A program made the position numbers and the translations under genes. From Micrasema longulum (taxonomy: Eukaryota > Arthropoda > Insecta > Trichoptera > Brachycentridae): 64,000 nucleotides of DNA. A model generated the notes under the pieces. It searched no databases. It had not been told where the DNA came from and saw only the letters and a program-made list of their open reading frames with translations. Location of the stretch: assembly GCA_022494885.1 (NCBI GenBank), contig JAGVSM010000885.1, positions 1 to 64,000 of the forward strand. Reading direction: 5' to 3'. Positions within the stretch are counted from its first letter, which is position 1; every line of letters starts with the position of its first letter. Positions 33,087 through 45,260 of the stretch are shown here, piece after piece.

Positions 33087-33905
33087 AAACAATATTTTGA
33101 GTTTGTCCAAATTTTTGTAGACAAGGACTGGATTCAACTCCCTGGGGAGCTGTTTATATTAACATATTACAACAGAGATGAAGAACATTTTAGAGAAGGT
33201 AATAAAGAAGTTTAGGCATCTACAGGGCTTATGAGAAGTGTAGAAATTGAAAAAATAACATTTTCAGGCGTTGCCTAGTATGTAGGTAAAATAATTCAAT
33301 AAGATGAATCTCACCCGCATAAATAAAAGGTTTCAGCTCTTTAACTTCACAAACATCAACAGATAAAAGAATTGAAGAAATATAGATGTTCTAATATGGG
33401 CAGAATGGTGAATGTTACACAGTGTGTGTAAAGTGGCCACTTAAACCAGCCATTGACCGGTCATAAGCCCTATAGATGCCTAGACTTCTATATGACCTTC
33501 TCTTAAATGTTCTTCATCTCTGTTGTAATATGTTAATATAAACAGCTCCCCAGGGAGTTGAATCCAGTCCTTGTCTACAAGAATTTGGACAAACTCAAAA
33601 TATTGTTGATAAATTACCTGGTCCATGAAGAAGTATAGAAATTGAAAAAATAACATTTTCAGGCGTTGCCTAGTATGTAGGTGAAACAATTCAATTAGAT
33701 GAATCTCACTCGCATAAATAAAGGTTTCAGCTCTTTAACTTCACAAACATCAACAGATGAAAGAATTGAAGAAATAAAGATGTTCTAATATGGGCAGAAT
33801 GGTGAATGTTCCACAGTGTGTAAAGTGGCCACTTAAACCAGCCATTGACTGGTCATAAGCCCTGTAGATGTCTAGACTTCTAAATCACCTTCTCTAAAAT
33901 GTTAA
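33087..33905. repeat. Foldback family F, tandem (dimeric) copy
   Basis: A complete unit 33087-33609 has head and arm (ACAATATTTTGAGTTTGTCC through CATCTACAGGGCTTATGA) inverted at 33450-33609, giving arms of about 150 bp. A second partial unit (33610-33905) repeats 33233-33500 directly from GAAATTGAAAAAATAACATT onward at high identity. Confidence 0.7.
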
Positions 33906-34195
33906 CCCACCAATTCTACCTTGCGGTGTGGATTTGTACGACCGGTGTGAAATTGGTCGATGTGTTCATTTTCTAGTTTGTTTGTTTTGTGAATAAATTT
34001 ATAGCTGTAATAAGACCACGCGCGTTTTATCGGCGACAAAAAATGACGTAGGTAAATTTGGTAAGGAAAGTTTATAATCGATGTTTATTTTGCGAACTCT
34101 GGGTGTGTGGGAGTTCGAACCAAAAATTAAAAACTAAAAAATGGAGAAAGTGGTATGTGATTTCGCGCTTTAAAATAATGATTATACAACAATAT

Positions 34196-34275
34196 CTGCC
34201 TCGTGGGTTAGTGGTTAGCGTTTGACTATCGTGTATAAGGTCCGGAGTTCAAAACGTCACGTCTTTCGCCTAAGT
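34196..34275 (+). mobile_element. tRNA-like SINE head
   Basis: GCCTCGTGGGTTAGTGGTTA (A-box region) and GGTCCGGAGTTCAAAACG (decayed B box). Confidence 0.5.
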
Positions 34276-34319
34276 AAATAAGCGCCAGACTTAATTGTTT
34301 TTTATTATTTTTAATTTTT

Positions 34320-34400
34320 TAGCACTACAAAAGCCATTGAGGCCCAATTACAGTGGTAAATTGATGCAGAGTACACCCAGGTTTAATAAAAATCACAAGT
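34320..34400 (-). mobile_element. SINE tail remnant
   Basis: GAGGCCCAATTACAGTGGTA and ACACCCAGGTTTAATAAAAA match the 3' part of the 20402-20566 SINE; the tRNA head is lost. Confidence 0.55.
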
Positions 34401-34519
34401 TAGTGGGTAGATTATTCCATAATCTTAAGGATCTTATAATCAAAGACCTAAAGTGTTAGAGAATATAATAGCTATCTATTCTTGTATCCATTACTAATTT
34501 CTAGCAGAGATGGGGGAAA

Positions 34520-34650
34520 AATTTCAGATATGGCTTTATACTTTAGTTTTTCGCAAGTTAATAATGTCCTTAACCATAAAAATCGATTACTTGATCTCGT
34601 TTTTACCAACACTGATTCTGCCAAAATTACTGAATCATTAGATATTCTTT
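34520..34650 (+). pseudogene. LINE endonuclease-domain fragment
   Basis: Reads FSQVNNVLNHKNRLLDLVFT, the conserved Q-x-N..N..G/N-LLDLVF-N block near the end of the apurinic-like endonuclease of CR1/L2-like LINEs. The only endonuclease-domain remnant seen in the window. Confidence 0.55.
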
Positions 34651-34671
34651 TTTTTTTTTTTTCGTGTAGTA

Positions 34672-35400
34672 TTTATTTATTTATTTATTTATTCACACTC
34701 TTTATCAAAATACAATTCCCTGTTCACTTTGCCCAGCTAACAAGGGTACATACCCCGTTCCAAGCTAGGCAATTACATTTTAATATATTTTAACAGTTAA
34801 CAAATTAATATAGAGCACAGACAAACAAAATATAAACTTATTCGGATACACATTTTGATTCATATACATACAGACATACACATATATATACATATACACA
34901 TTTATACACATGTACATAAATACACACGTACATACACCCATGCGCATACACATACATACATTCATAAAAACATAGACAATTTATTTATGCGAAACTTCTT
35001 CAATTATTTATTATTTTTTATATGTTATTTTTGACATCCAGTAAGGTTCTCCAATCCGTGGCATGCATCAATCTTTCTGACTCCCTACGACCAATGTCAT
35101 GAAAGAGCGAGGTCAACACCTTCCGTAACTTGACAACACTCCCGTCTTTCCACGATTCTGGCAAAAGGTTATAGACCTTTTTGCCTACGTAATAGTGTTG
35201 TCTCGATGCCAGAACAGTGTTGACCCTTTCACTTAGTATCAAATCCTTATTAGAGTATCTTGTAGTATGGTTGTGGTTGACGCTCGGGTAAATGTCTCTA
35301 TTTATGTGTGTAACCACTACCGTTCTCAATATATACTGTTGAATAATATTCAGTACTCTGAATTCTTTGAAAAGCAAGTCACTTGGATAACGAAATGTTT
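34672..35400 (-). mobile_element. LINE 3' part
   Basis: The minus frame 35377-35018 reads FKEFRVLNIIQQYILRTVVV, then HYYVGKKVYNLLPESWKD, VVKLRKVLTSLFHDI. This is a LINE C-terminus with the YNLLP block. The 3' UTR contains a CA/TA-rich stretch (34855-34960) and an (AAAT)n tail at 34674-34692. Confidence 0.65.
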
Positions 35401-35404
35401 TTTT

Positions 35405-36150
35405 TTAAATGACTCTTTTTGATGAACGAAAATTTTTACCTAAAATAATGAGAAGAAGAACAGAAGTCTTTTCAAGTCAGAATTTACCCATTATTAGGAC
35501 AATTCGCTTGCTGAAAATGGCTTCTGCGGATAATATAGATCTATTTCTCTGTACGTATCGGCAGTTTGGCAGCTATCTGCTTTCTATTCATTAGCTTCTA
35601 ATTTATATTTACAGTCTGAATTACGCAATGATTTTTACAGTCCGTAAAGTAATGCAGACTAAAATTCGTAAAATAAATAAATAATCGAGCAGTAACTACT
35701 GTGAATGAAGCGGCAAAAAATTAGAGAATAGAAATGAATTATATAATTTTTAGTTTTAATTGACTGACGTTAAAGGAGATTCCATGAATCCAATTAAAAA
35801 AAATTAAAAAACACAACAAAAATTTAGGTTCCATTTGTGGCCGCAAATTTGTGGAAAGTAATCGATGGATTGACTCAATTTTTTTACAAAACATTGCATT
35901 TTAGTAGAACAATGTTTCTAATTAATTTTTATTCGTATGTTTTAACGAAAATGGAACATTCTACGTGTTTTAAATTGGCGCATAATTTTTCGTAGTTAAC
36001 AAGTTCTACATGACAGTTCTACACAGTGCTGCCATTTCATCAATTTTAGCCAAAATGTCAATTTTCTATTTTTATATTCTACAGCATAGTCACAAGCTAC
36101 GCAAATTCATTTATTAAATTGAGCAATGTATTTTATCGGAAAATGTATAG
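35405..36150. other. Stretch without recognisable features
   Basis: AT-rich; no frames or terminal repeats identified. Confidence 0.35.
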
Positions 36151-36154
36151 TTAC

Positions 36155-36365
36155 TAGACAATTTTATTTACTCCCCTAATAATGAATATCCGATAAAGCC
36201 ACGGCGAAGAGTGGCCGGATTCAGCTAGCCTGTATATATGTAATTTATCTGTACGTATGATGTCACTAAACGGCTTAACCGATTTACGTGCGGTTTCCAG
36301 AGAAATATAGATCTTTGCGCTGTGCGTGTTCGTAGATATTAAAATCTTCAATCTAATATGTAAAA
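36155..36365 (-). repeat. Helitron-related sequence, uncertain
   Basis: The minus strand contains AATCGGTTAAGCCGTTTAGT and GGAAACCGCACG, a pattern met in insect Helitron-like repeats. No end structure is visible. Confidence 0.3.
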
Positions 36366-36394
36366 AAAGAAGTAAGGAGCATAAATGTTTTATT

Positions 36395-37216
36395 TATCGA
36401 TCTACCAGGATTGCATTCGAGGAGAATGCATTAACAAAAAAAAAAAGATGTTTTTTTTTATGTGTAAAAAAAAATGTTTTTTAATGTTTACAAACAGTAT
36501 TTGTTTTTTGTGGATCTCGATCAGGTATTTCTCCTTACTTTTTTTTTCTCTTTTCTTAAATTTCTTGTAATTTGTTTCTTTTAACTGGATTTTTGGTAAT
36601 ACTTAAATAATATTAAATTCAATACATTTTAAAAAATCGTATTCCTACATAAATACACCCCTCTGTTAGTGAGAAGACCGGAGGTTTACATTTGCAAAAA
36701 TAATTTTATATTTGAAAATGAATTATTTTATGCTTTGGAATTCGACCATTAACAAGTACCTACCTAGGTACCTACTTAAATTCAATATTTGAATATTAAT
36801 AATTTTTACTTTTGAAATTCAATCATAAACAAGTGCCTAGGTACCTACTTATCAATGAAAAGTCTTTCTCCAAGCTAATAGCGATCACGATCACAATACT
36901 AGACAAAAGAACAAAATTAGACTTCCATTTTTTAGGAAAAAGGCAAAGTCACAAAATTCAATTTTATTTAAAGCAATTAAAAAGTATTACGAAATGGAAA
37001 AAATATTTATGAAGAAAAAAACATATCAAAATTTAAAATAACGGTCAAGACATATGTGATAAACAATTTATAAATTAAATATATTTGCAATGTTATTATT
37101 AGAACACACATAACAATATGTATGATATGTGTGCCCTACTTTAAGATTTAAATAAAATAAAAAAAATAGCAGGCAAGCCAACGTTCGGGCAGGACAACGT
37201 CTGTCGGGTCCGCTAG
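36395..37216 (+). mobile_element. Helitron-like non-autonomous element split by a LINE insertion
   Basis: Matches 18690-19213 on both sides of the insertion: CTACCAGG at 36402, GTACCTACTTATCAATGAAA, then after the insert CAGGCAAGCCAACGTTCGGG and GTCTGTCGGGTCCGCTAG followed by T. See the nested element. Confidence 0.65.
36883..37164 (+). mobile_element. Nested LINE 3' fragment with AATAGC target duplication
   Basis: AATAGC occurs at 36877-36882 and 37165-37170, and once in the uninterrupted Helitron-like copy. The insert reads KRTKLDFHFLGKRQSHKIQF as in 21630-21760 and ends in an A-rich tail. Confidence 0.8.
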
Positions 37217-38855
37217 TATTAAATAAAAAATAAAACCATATTTTAAGTCAGTTATAAGACATTTGAAAAGTGGTTGGTCCATCCGCAATCGTAAACATAA
37301 ATAATGAATCGGTAATTTAATCTTGGTAATTAAAAATGAATAAAATTAAAAAAACTCGTTTGTTCATTTTTATTATGATCTGAGGCTCACTGGCGCTATA
37401 GAACTACATAAATAATATTGGAGAAAGTTGTTTTATGAAGTAATGAAAAAAATATGTTTGTACTGACTCATCAAATGATACGATGCATGCAAGAGCTGAT
37501 CATGAATTATTCTCATTTGTATATAAGCTAAGGCTGGTTATTGATTTGTGTTACTGGTTTTTGGTAGGCCAGGCTGTTCTCAGGATAAATATATTTATTC
37601 TGCTTGTGTAAGAAAAGGTTTTTAAATTATATATCGTTAATTTGTGTATCTGGGAAATATGTTGACTGGGGATGGAATGACAAATTCTTCCATCGATATA
37701 TTGCAATGGATGGAACATGGCTCCAGTACTCCACTCCAGAGTCCATTCAAAAGTCAGGCCTAGTGGACTGCACGCGATGAACCAAATCCAAGTGTGGAAA
37801 GACGCAACAGTCAGCTGGCAAGGTTATGTTACATCTATTCAATTTCATACCATAAAATATCAGAAAATTTCATTTCGCTTTTTGTGCAATGTCTTTTCTA
37901 ACAAGCGCATGTCATAATTGTTTATTGGATGTTAAATATCTCGATCAATATCGATGTAGAATTACAAGTAAAGTAAGGCCCGGTTTTTTTATCGTTGGTA
38001 AAAGTAGAGTTTTGCTATAGTTTAATTAACCAACAATTTCAGATTAATTATCGTTGTATTTATTTGATTATTAATTATGAAGTGAGCTACAGTTTACAGC
38101 AATACAACGGGCCGTAGATACTCAGGTCAAAAATAACAAGCACAAACCGTCAGTTATACATTTGTTGTTAAACCAAAAAATTGAAACGATATTGTTCAAT
38201 GCAACAGAGCGAGAGAGCATCTCTTTAATCGAGAGCGAATTATTACTCTGAGGCATAAACATTATAAAATTGCAAAATTAAGACATTCTAAGAACTGTTT
38301 AATAGAGTAGGGTACATAAACCAACAAGAACAAGAGGTGTTTGTTCAATCTGCAGTGCCCTGTAAAGGCTTTAGTGATAACCTTTACTTGGTTTCAACTG
38401 AGCTTTATTAGTTCAAAGGAAAACCTTATTATTAGTTCCTTATGGTGCTGACCAGGTGGTTTTTACCAAAGCATTACTCTCTGCTTTTTGGCCCATGACC
38501 TAAGCTTGTTACGAGGAGTACATTTAGGCAGGCCACAGTTGGGCTCAGGGCCAATTGGGGCTGTCACAGGCTCTTTATACACCTGGGCTTGGAGGGCGAG
38601 AACTATTCACGGGGATCCGTAATAATAGATCTTCACAGGTCGCAGTAACGCCAGGAGCTTGCATACAACAGACCCCCACCTCTAAGAAAAAGAATAAGAA
38701 TCATCGTTAAGTATTTCATCAACGCGGTTCAAAAAGTTTTTTTTATCTAACATCATATCGAATTCGCTAGTGGTATCAGTTTTTTGAATAGGTTGTTTTC
38801 CAATATGATATTTAGAACGATACATTAATATTTATAAGGTTTTTTTAATAATATT
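37217..38855. other. Intronic stretch without recognised features
   Basis: The segment 38340-38680 is GC-richer (CAGGCCACAGTTGGGCTCAG) but has no frame or known repeat. The rest is AT-rich. Confidence 0.35.
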
Positions 38856-38859
38856 CAGA

Positions 38860-39200
38860 TATGCGTGTAAAATCATCTTGAAGCTTATGACAAGCGATAA
38901 AATTTTGGAAAACTTATGTGTCGTTTGCGAACATAAAACAAATTATATTAATGTCATAAAGATACGCATTGTACAATAAGGGACCCAAATGTGATCCCTG
39001 GGGAACTCCGGATACAATGTCTATAAAATTAGATCTAAAACTACTTAGCCCAACAGACTGGCTCCTGTTGTTAAGAAAGGATGAGATCCGCCTTGACATG
39101 CTGAACTGGTCTCAGGCGAAAAGTTTTTTTCAGATAGATGATGTGGTCTACTCGATTAAAAGCTTTTTGAAGTCAGTAAAGACCACATCCACTCTTAAGT
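38860..39200 (-). pseudogene. LINE reverse transcriptase palm fragment with altered active site
   Basis: The minus frame reads SFLNNRSQSVGLSS, then DIVSGVPQGSHLGPLLYN and FMFANDTKVF. This is RT motif B and the catalytic box, but FADD is replaced by FAND, removing the second catalytic aspartate. Confidence 0.7.
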
Positions 39201-39379
39201 TTATCTATATTTCAATACCAATTTCAATTTTCTTTTTTTTTCAATTTGATTTATTAATATATATGTTCATTACAAAATGAAATATCTTAATTTATATATA
39301 CAGAAATAATTAAAGTAATAAGGTAAAATTAGATATATATGTATAAATGACACATAAGTATATATGATAATATACACAT

Positions 39380-40150
39380 TCTGAAAGAAGAACTATTAAT
39401 AATCTCACTGTACTGTATAAAATTGTAAACACTCTTTTTGACGCACCAAAAATACTTGAATTGATTAATTTTAGAGTACCTGCTGTCAACACTAGGAGTA
39501 CTTTATTGTTTCATTGCTCCAGTACTTCTTCCAACCAACAAAACAATTCGTTGATACCGAGACTGCATAGGTAGGTAACACTTATGGAACGGCTGCAGAC
39601 ATTCTGTCCAATTCTTTACTATCTTATAAGTCCACAATATCAAGTTTATTTGTAGCTGCTCGTCAAACTATTATTGACAATTCAATTCCATAAATTAAAA
39701 AAATACTTACTTGTTTATTTTTATTACCTTATACTTGTTTTTTTATTTTTTACTATTATATCAAATTGCATTGTAGTATTGGCAAATACGCATTTCATAG
39801 ATACATATTTTTATTTCTTATTTTTTCGTGATAATATATGCTCGCTTGTTTATTAATTTAACTTAAAAATGTCTTTCTCGCTTACCGTAACACGTTATTT
39901 ATTGTTTGCTGTACATAATTTATTTCATAAGCTTATATCTTTGCATTTTTTGTTTATATGCTTACTGTTTTGTCTTGCATACCTTTGTTATTATTGTTTT
40001 TTTTTTTAGTTTGTAAAACTTTTTATTATATCCTTTTTAACTAATTTCACATATTTTTTCTGTATATTCTGTGTTTATTATTTAGTATGTTAGCATGTAT
40101 TTCATTTTTTGTAAATGCCTTTTGGGCGTTAATGAACAAAATAAATAAAT
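39380..40150 (+). mobile_element. LINE 3' part, GGGCGTTAATGAAC tail family
   Basis: Frame: RTINNLTVLYKIVNTLFDAP, then FRVPAVNTRSTLLFHCSST, a frameshift at HRxV, and TIIDNSIP at the end of the inverted sister. The 3' UTR ends TTTTGGGCGTTAATGAACAA and AAATAAATAAATG. Inverted near-copy at 43305-44095. Confidence 0.7.
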
Positions 40151-40199
40151 GATATCCAGATAATATCATGTTAAAAAAGTAACAATCGAAAGAAGTGCG

Positions 40200-40590
40200 T
40201 AATTAAATACACATTCCTTCTGGTCCCTAAACTGCTGTAACCCAGCATACCCTGGAGGAACTCAGTGAGATAAAGCCATGGATAATATCCTCACTACGTC
40301 ATGTAAAGAAACCAAAGAAACTTCTTCTGAACCCTCTCCACCATAAGAGAGTTCTTCAGCTCACACGGTCCCCAAGTCATCGAGCCACTCTCGAGTCTAC
40401 TTCGCACCAACGAGTTAAAGAATGCTCAGTACTCGTGTACTACCAAAAACCCTAGCAGTACGCAAGACGAATCCTAACATCTTCAACGAACTACTACAAA
40501 CAGTTTCGATCTGATCTTGAAATGTCAGGGAACTCACAAAAGTGATGCCTAGATCTTTATCTAGATATAGCAGAGTACAAAGTTTGCAAA
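40200..40590 (-). pseudogene. LINE RT downstream-region fragment
   Basis: Minus: KDLGITFVSSLTFQDQIETV, then LKMLGFVLRTARVF, followed by a broken tail. The DLGI-D-KL-F-H block follows the RT active site in CR1/Jockey-like LINEs. Confidence 0.6.
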
Positions 40591-40659
40591 CTCGATCTGG
40601 TTAGAAGCGGTGGATCTGCTTTTGACAAACCCATGTTATTGGGGAGGCTTACCTTTTAC

Positions 40660-41275
40660 TATTTTATTTTATTTGGGAAATCAACAGTTCTTCATACATA
40701 TTTTTAGTAAACAAACAGATATAGTGTATAAACTCAAAAGTAATAACAGATTTCCACATAGTATACAAAATTAGTACAGATAATACATTACATATCAAAT
40801 AAATACACACAATTTATACATATAAAAATGTTATTTTCATGTACTCAATAATCAAAGATTTTTTAAATATTTATTTTAAGAACATTAAGTTACTGTAAAT
40901 TGGGCGGGATAAGGACGAGAATGCTTGAAGAGAGGATAAGGAGGGGAGGGAAGATGTACATATTTATTATTATAATGTCTACTAAGTTACATAATAAATT
41001 TTTAGTGTAAATTTTAAATCTGACAGAGTGATGTTTGTGTAATCTATATTTTTAAATTTTGTATTGTACATTGAAAAAGTCCTACGAAAAAAAGCATTTT
41101 TAACATACGATGTTTTACTTATTGGTACATGAAACAGGTGGTACCGTCTACAAATCCTGGCTGGCACATGTATTGTTTTTAAACTAAGCAGCTCTGTACA
41201 GATAATCAGATAAATTTTACTGAAGGTATTTTGTTCAAGCACTTTGCTTGATGTTTTAAGAACCTTTTTTAAATG
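40660..41275 (-). mobile_element. LINE C-terminal part and 3' UTR
   Basis: The minus frame 41242-40982 reads RICRRYHLFHVPISKTSYV, then KNAFFRRTFSMYNTKF and a stop after DLKFTLKIYY. This matches the R-x-x-FH-P-x-x-T-Y block of LINE C-termini. Confidence 0.55.
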
Positions 41276-41329
41276 GACAATTTGGACATACCACGGTGTT
41301 CTTCTGGGATGCGATTTATAAATTTATGA

Positions 41330-41400
41330 TTGTATTCCGTGTAAAAGCATTGAAATGGTGATACAGCGCGCTAACCACTGAACCACGGAGTGCGGTGTCA
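41330..41400 (-). mobile_element. tRNA-like SINE head
   Basis: Minus strand: CTCCGTGGTTCAGTGGTTAG, with an A-box-like TTCAGTGGTTAGCG. The B box is decayed. Confidence 0.4.
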
Positions 41401-41704
41401 GTAACATAATATAAAATAGCAAAGTGAAGTGTAGGTAGCCAGCCAATGTGGTTTTATTGTAAAGAATTTTACAGTGAAAGTATTGTATGTACCAAGATTC
41501 AATCTTCACAGGTTGAATTACAAAACACAAATATTAATTTTGTTTTAAGTACAGAAACGCATTTAATTTATGTGCATATATTTAAAAAAAAAGGTATATC
41601 AAATTAACCCTTGGGGATCGTTACATAAATAGGAATGAATTAATAAGACGTAAAAAAAAGTATTTTGGACATATTTTATTAAAAAATAAATATTTGCGTT
41701 CTTA

Positions 41705-41950
41705 TGATTTTTTTTATTTTTTTTTTTATTTATTTGATTTTACAATACGCCCAAGGGGCATTTATAAAAAATATATAGGTAAGTACAAAAAAAAGTAAGT
41801 AATAATTTAAAAGATAAACAACGCCTTTTTGTATACATGTAGAAACAATAAAAAGCATACTGCCATGCAAAATAAAAAGTGAAACTTTACATAGTAAAAA
41901 AGAAAAAAAAAATATGGATATAAGAAAAGTAATTGAATTAAAAGGCAAAT
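41705..41950 (-). mobile_element. LINE 3' UTR end
   Basis: The minus strand ends in ATGCCCCTTGGGCGTATTGT and an AAATAAATAAAAA tail. Same GGGCGT-type end as other LINE families here. Confidence 0.5.
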
Positions 41951-41956
41951 TGTAAA

Positions 41957-42302
41957 TAACTTGTAAACATTAACAAATTACAAGAGGTGGAGAATACCTT
42001 AAATAACGGAATATGGAAGTCAAGGCATTTACAGGGCTTATGACCTGTCATGTATGTTCAAACTAATATGGATGTTCAAACATAGGCAAAATGGTGAATG
42101 TTACACAGTGTGTAAAGTGGCCGCTTAAACCAGCCAATGACAGGTCATAAGCCCTGTAAATGCCTTGACTTCCATATTCCCTTATTTAAGGTATTCTCCA
42201 TCCGTGTTGTAATTTGTTAATCTTAATGACCCCCGAGGGGGTGAAATCCAGTATTTTGTCTATGAACATTTGGACAAACTCAAATATTGTAACTTGTAAA
42301 CA
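41957..42302 (-). mobile_element. Foldback family F, complete copy with 13-bp direct repeats
   Basis: TAACTTGTAAACA occurs exactly at 41957-41969 and 42290-42302. Between them, TTAACAAATTACAAGAGGTG and the arm through GGGCTTATGACCTGTCAT are inverted at about 42135-42220. The head (GACTTTTGTCTATGAACATT-like and TGGACAAACTCAAATATTG) ends exactly at the right direct repeat. Confidence 0.75.
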
Positions 42303-42479
42303 ATTTAAACAAATATATATATACTTATACGTATAAAAAAAGGTATTAACAAATTATTGTTAAAAACAAATAATAAAAATTAGTTTAAAGTAAGTATATA
42401 TAAGATACATTTTATGTACCAACTTGTAAAAACAATTATACCTCGAATTCATTCATTAGACGTACCTGTAGAAATTATA

Positions 42480-42930
42480 ACGGACTCAGTATTGATGTAG
42501 ACATTTTTAACTGCACGTTGCATTTGTACAGAAAATTTCTTCATGGGGTCGATTATTTGGGATAGTTGCTGAATGTGCATCTTGAGTGGTTTATGCTATG
42601 TATATGTGCCGCATGTAATGTATATGTTTGTGTATGTTTTATATGTGCGTTCATGTGTGTGCGTGGATGGCTCGGAGTGTGCATTCGGTATTTTTATTTA
42701 TTTTAATTTATTACCTCCATGGAAAACGCAAATGTCAACAATTATCCTTTTCTCACTTAAAATTCTTATTTATTTTTTATTTTTTGTCACATTTAATGTT
42801 TATATCTTTTTAATTTATGAAAACTTAATTGGTCTTTTTATGTTAAAAAATTGTTGTTTTTAGTACTTATTTTGTATGACTGTATGTTTTCTAAATAAAA
42901 TAAAATAAAATAAAATAAATAAATACATAA
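42480..42930 (+). mobile_element. LINE 3' UTR with AAATAAAATA tail
   Basis: Non-coding T-rich and TG-rich stretch ending in CTAAATAAAATAAAATAAAA repeats at 42890-42925. Assignment rests on the tail and position only. Confidence 0.4.
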
Positions 42931-43194
42931 TAACATAATATCTAGTACACAAAAATTTTTAATACATTAGTTTCAGAAATAGATAATAATAAATAATAAT
43001 AACACATCAAAAACCGAAAAAAAATTGTATGAAAAAGACAGTTTTATTACGACATTAATAATTAGTTTTAAACAGTGCATTTAAGAACGTTTTAAAATAA
43101 ATTATTGTCGAGATTTACCGAAATATTTGATTTTGAGGATCATCTTCAAAGCGTTGTAAATAACTCACTATTGGAAAATGGGAATCAAGTTGGG

Positions 43195-43275
43195 ATAAAG
43201 TGGGATTCAAACCATGGCCCTTTGAGTTGTGAGTCCGAGACACTAGCCACTGGACCACAACCCGAATCGTTTATA
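43195..43275 (-). mobile_element. tRNA-like SINE head
   Basis: Minus: GGTTGTGGTCCAGTGGCTAG, then TGGTTTGAATCCCAC (B box GGTTTGAATCC). Good tRNA-like spacing. Confidence 0.55.
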
Positions 43276-43304
43276 GTACTAACTTTGTGAATCATTGTAA
43301 CATA

Positions 43305-44095
43305 TTTATTTATTTATTTATTTTGTTCATTAACGCCCAAAAGGCATTTACAAAAAATAAAAACGAAACACATACTAACATACTTAATAATAAACACAGA
43401 ATATACAGGAAAAATATGTAAAATTAGTTAAAGAGGATATAATAAAAAGTTTTACAAAGTAAAAAAAAAAAAACAATAATAACAAAGGTATGCAAGAAAA
43501 AACAGTAAGCATATAAACAAAAAATGGAAAGATATAAGCTTAAAAAATAATTTCTGTAAAGCAAACAATGAATAAAGTGTTACGATAAGCAAGAAAGACA
43601 TTTTTAAGTTAAATTAATAAACAAGCAAGCATATATTATCACGAAAAAATAAGAAATAAAAATATGTATCTATGAAATGCGTATTTGCCAATACTACAAT
43701 GAAATTTGATATAATAGTAAAAAATAAAAAAACAAGTATTTGGTAATAAAAATAAACAAGTAAGTATTTTTTAATTATGGAATTGAATTGTCAATAATAG
43801 TTTGACGAGCAGCTACAAATAAACTTGATATTGTGGACTTGTAAGATAGTAAAGAATTGGACAGAATGTCTGCAGCCGTTCCATAAGTGTTTCCTAACCT
43901 ATGCAGTCTCGGTATCAATGAATTGTTTTATTGGTTGGAAGAAGTACTGGAGCAATGAAACAATAAAGTACTCCTAGTGTTGACAGCAGGTACTCTAAAA
44001 TTAATCAATTCAAGTATTTTTGTTTACAATTTTATAGTCCAGTGAGATCATTAATAGTTCTTCTTTCAGAAAGTGTTAAAGTGTTGTTCAGAACA
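43305..44095 (-). mobile_element. LINE 3' part, inverted near-copy of 39380-40150
   Basis: The minus strand carries RVPAVNTRSTLLFHCSST and an intact end HRLGNTYGTAADILSNSL through TIIDNSIP. It differs by a deletion of about 17 bp after KIVN. The tail is TTTTGGGCGTTAATGAACAA. Confidence 0.7.
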
Positions 44096-44099
44096 TATG

Positions 44100-45080
44100 A
44101 TATTTTTGAGAATTAAAAATACTTTTTTGTCAACCCCTTGATTTGTTTACAACCGACGAGAATTTGTTTTTTTTTATTAATTTTCTGACAGAACGCAACA
44201 CGATAAAAAAAACTGCTTTTAATAATGAGTATAACTCGCTCGCTCAGATGCTTAGCTAAAAACATGCTAAGCATTTGAGCGATCACAATGAACAATAATG
44301 AACATGCTTAAGTTATCGCAGTCATAAGTCAACGCGTGTGTAATCTCTAAGTCAACGCTCGTGTTGGTTTGTTTTTTGTTTTCTTCGTAAATAAATACAG
44401 TTCACTGGTGAAAAATCAGCGTTTACTTTATAAAATAATACAATATAATGCATTTGCAAATTAGTAAAGAGTATCTAATACAAAAAAGTGAAAATTAAAT
44501 TACAATTACTATGGCGACTGCTTTTTCTTGACATTTGGCTGGCTAAACGCAATGAATATCATGATAATTAATAAATAAATAAATTTAAAAAAATGGCAGT
44601 TTCGGAATATTTTCCAAATTTATACCGGTGAAATTCAAATATGTGATTGCGCAGGATTATACGTCGCGAAACGTAAATATTTTGACATTTAATATTAGGT
44701 GTTCACGGATGTTCCGTTGTGATCGCGAATACGATAAACAACCACGGTGAGAAATTGTTATCACGTCGATAGTTATTTGTGATTGAGCTACTGACTTCAA
44801 ACGTTGCTGTTTGAATATCGTTTTGCAGTTACGGCGCGTTTGCTCAGTGGTGCTTGCAACAAAAATGTATTTAACGCCAACTGGTTGAAATATTTGCAAG
44901 AGCGCGTGCGCAGAGTTCAAGATTACTGCTTCTTACTTTGTAAGGTCGTCAATTATTCTATTTATCGGCAAAACGAATCAAAATAAATAGAAAATAACAC
45001 TTAATGATTCACTATTTGTTATATACTATTTGTACCCTCAATTGTTATCGTCTTTGTCTTTAAACACCATTTTTTTTTTT
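44100..45080. other. Stretch without recognisable features
   Basis: The segment 44690-44960 is slightly GC-richer and open on both strands but shows no family motif. Confidence 0.35.
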
Positions 45081-45089
45081 TAATATTTA

Positions 45090-45260
45090 TAATTCTTCCG
45101 TTCGTGTGTATGCCACTAAACTCTTCCTAAACGGTTGGTCCAATTTTGATGATTTTTTTTGTGTTTGCTCCCTGGATGGTTTAGATTCGCAATTGGACTC
45201 GGTTAGTAGAGTGAAAAAGATTGAAATGCTAAACTCAAATGTCACTTAGCATATAGCATT
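45090..45260 (+). repeat. Helitron-like fragment
   Basis: CCGTTCGTGTGTATGCCACT, CTTCCTAAACGGTTGGTCC and TTTTGATGATTTTTTTTGTG resemble the first 150 bp of insect Helitrons. Ends not defined. Confidence 0.45.

Noticed and set aside
32699..33124. Overlapping minus-strand frames of 102-141 codons
   Set aside because: Shadows of the plus-strand LINE C-terminus at 32636-33055.
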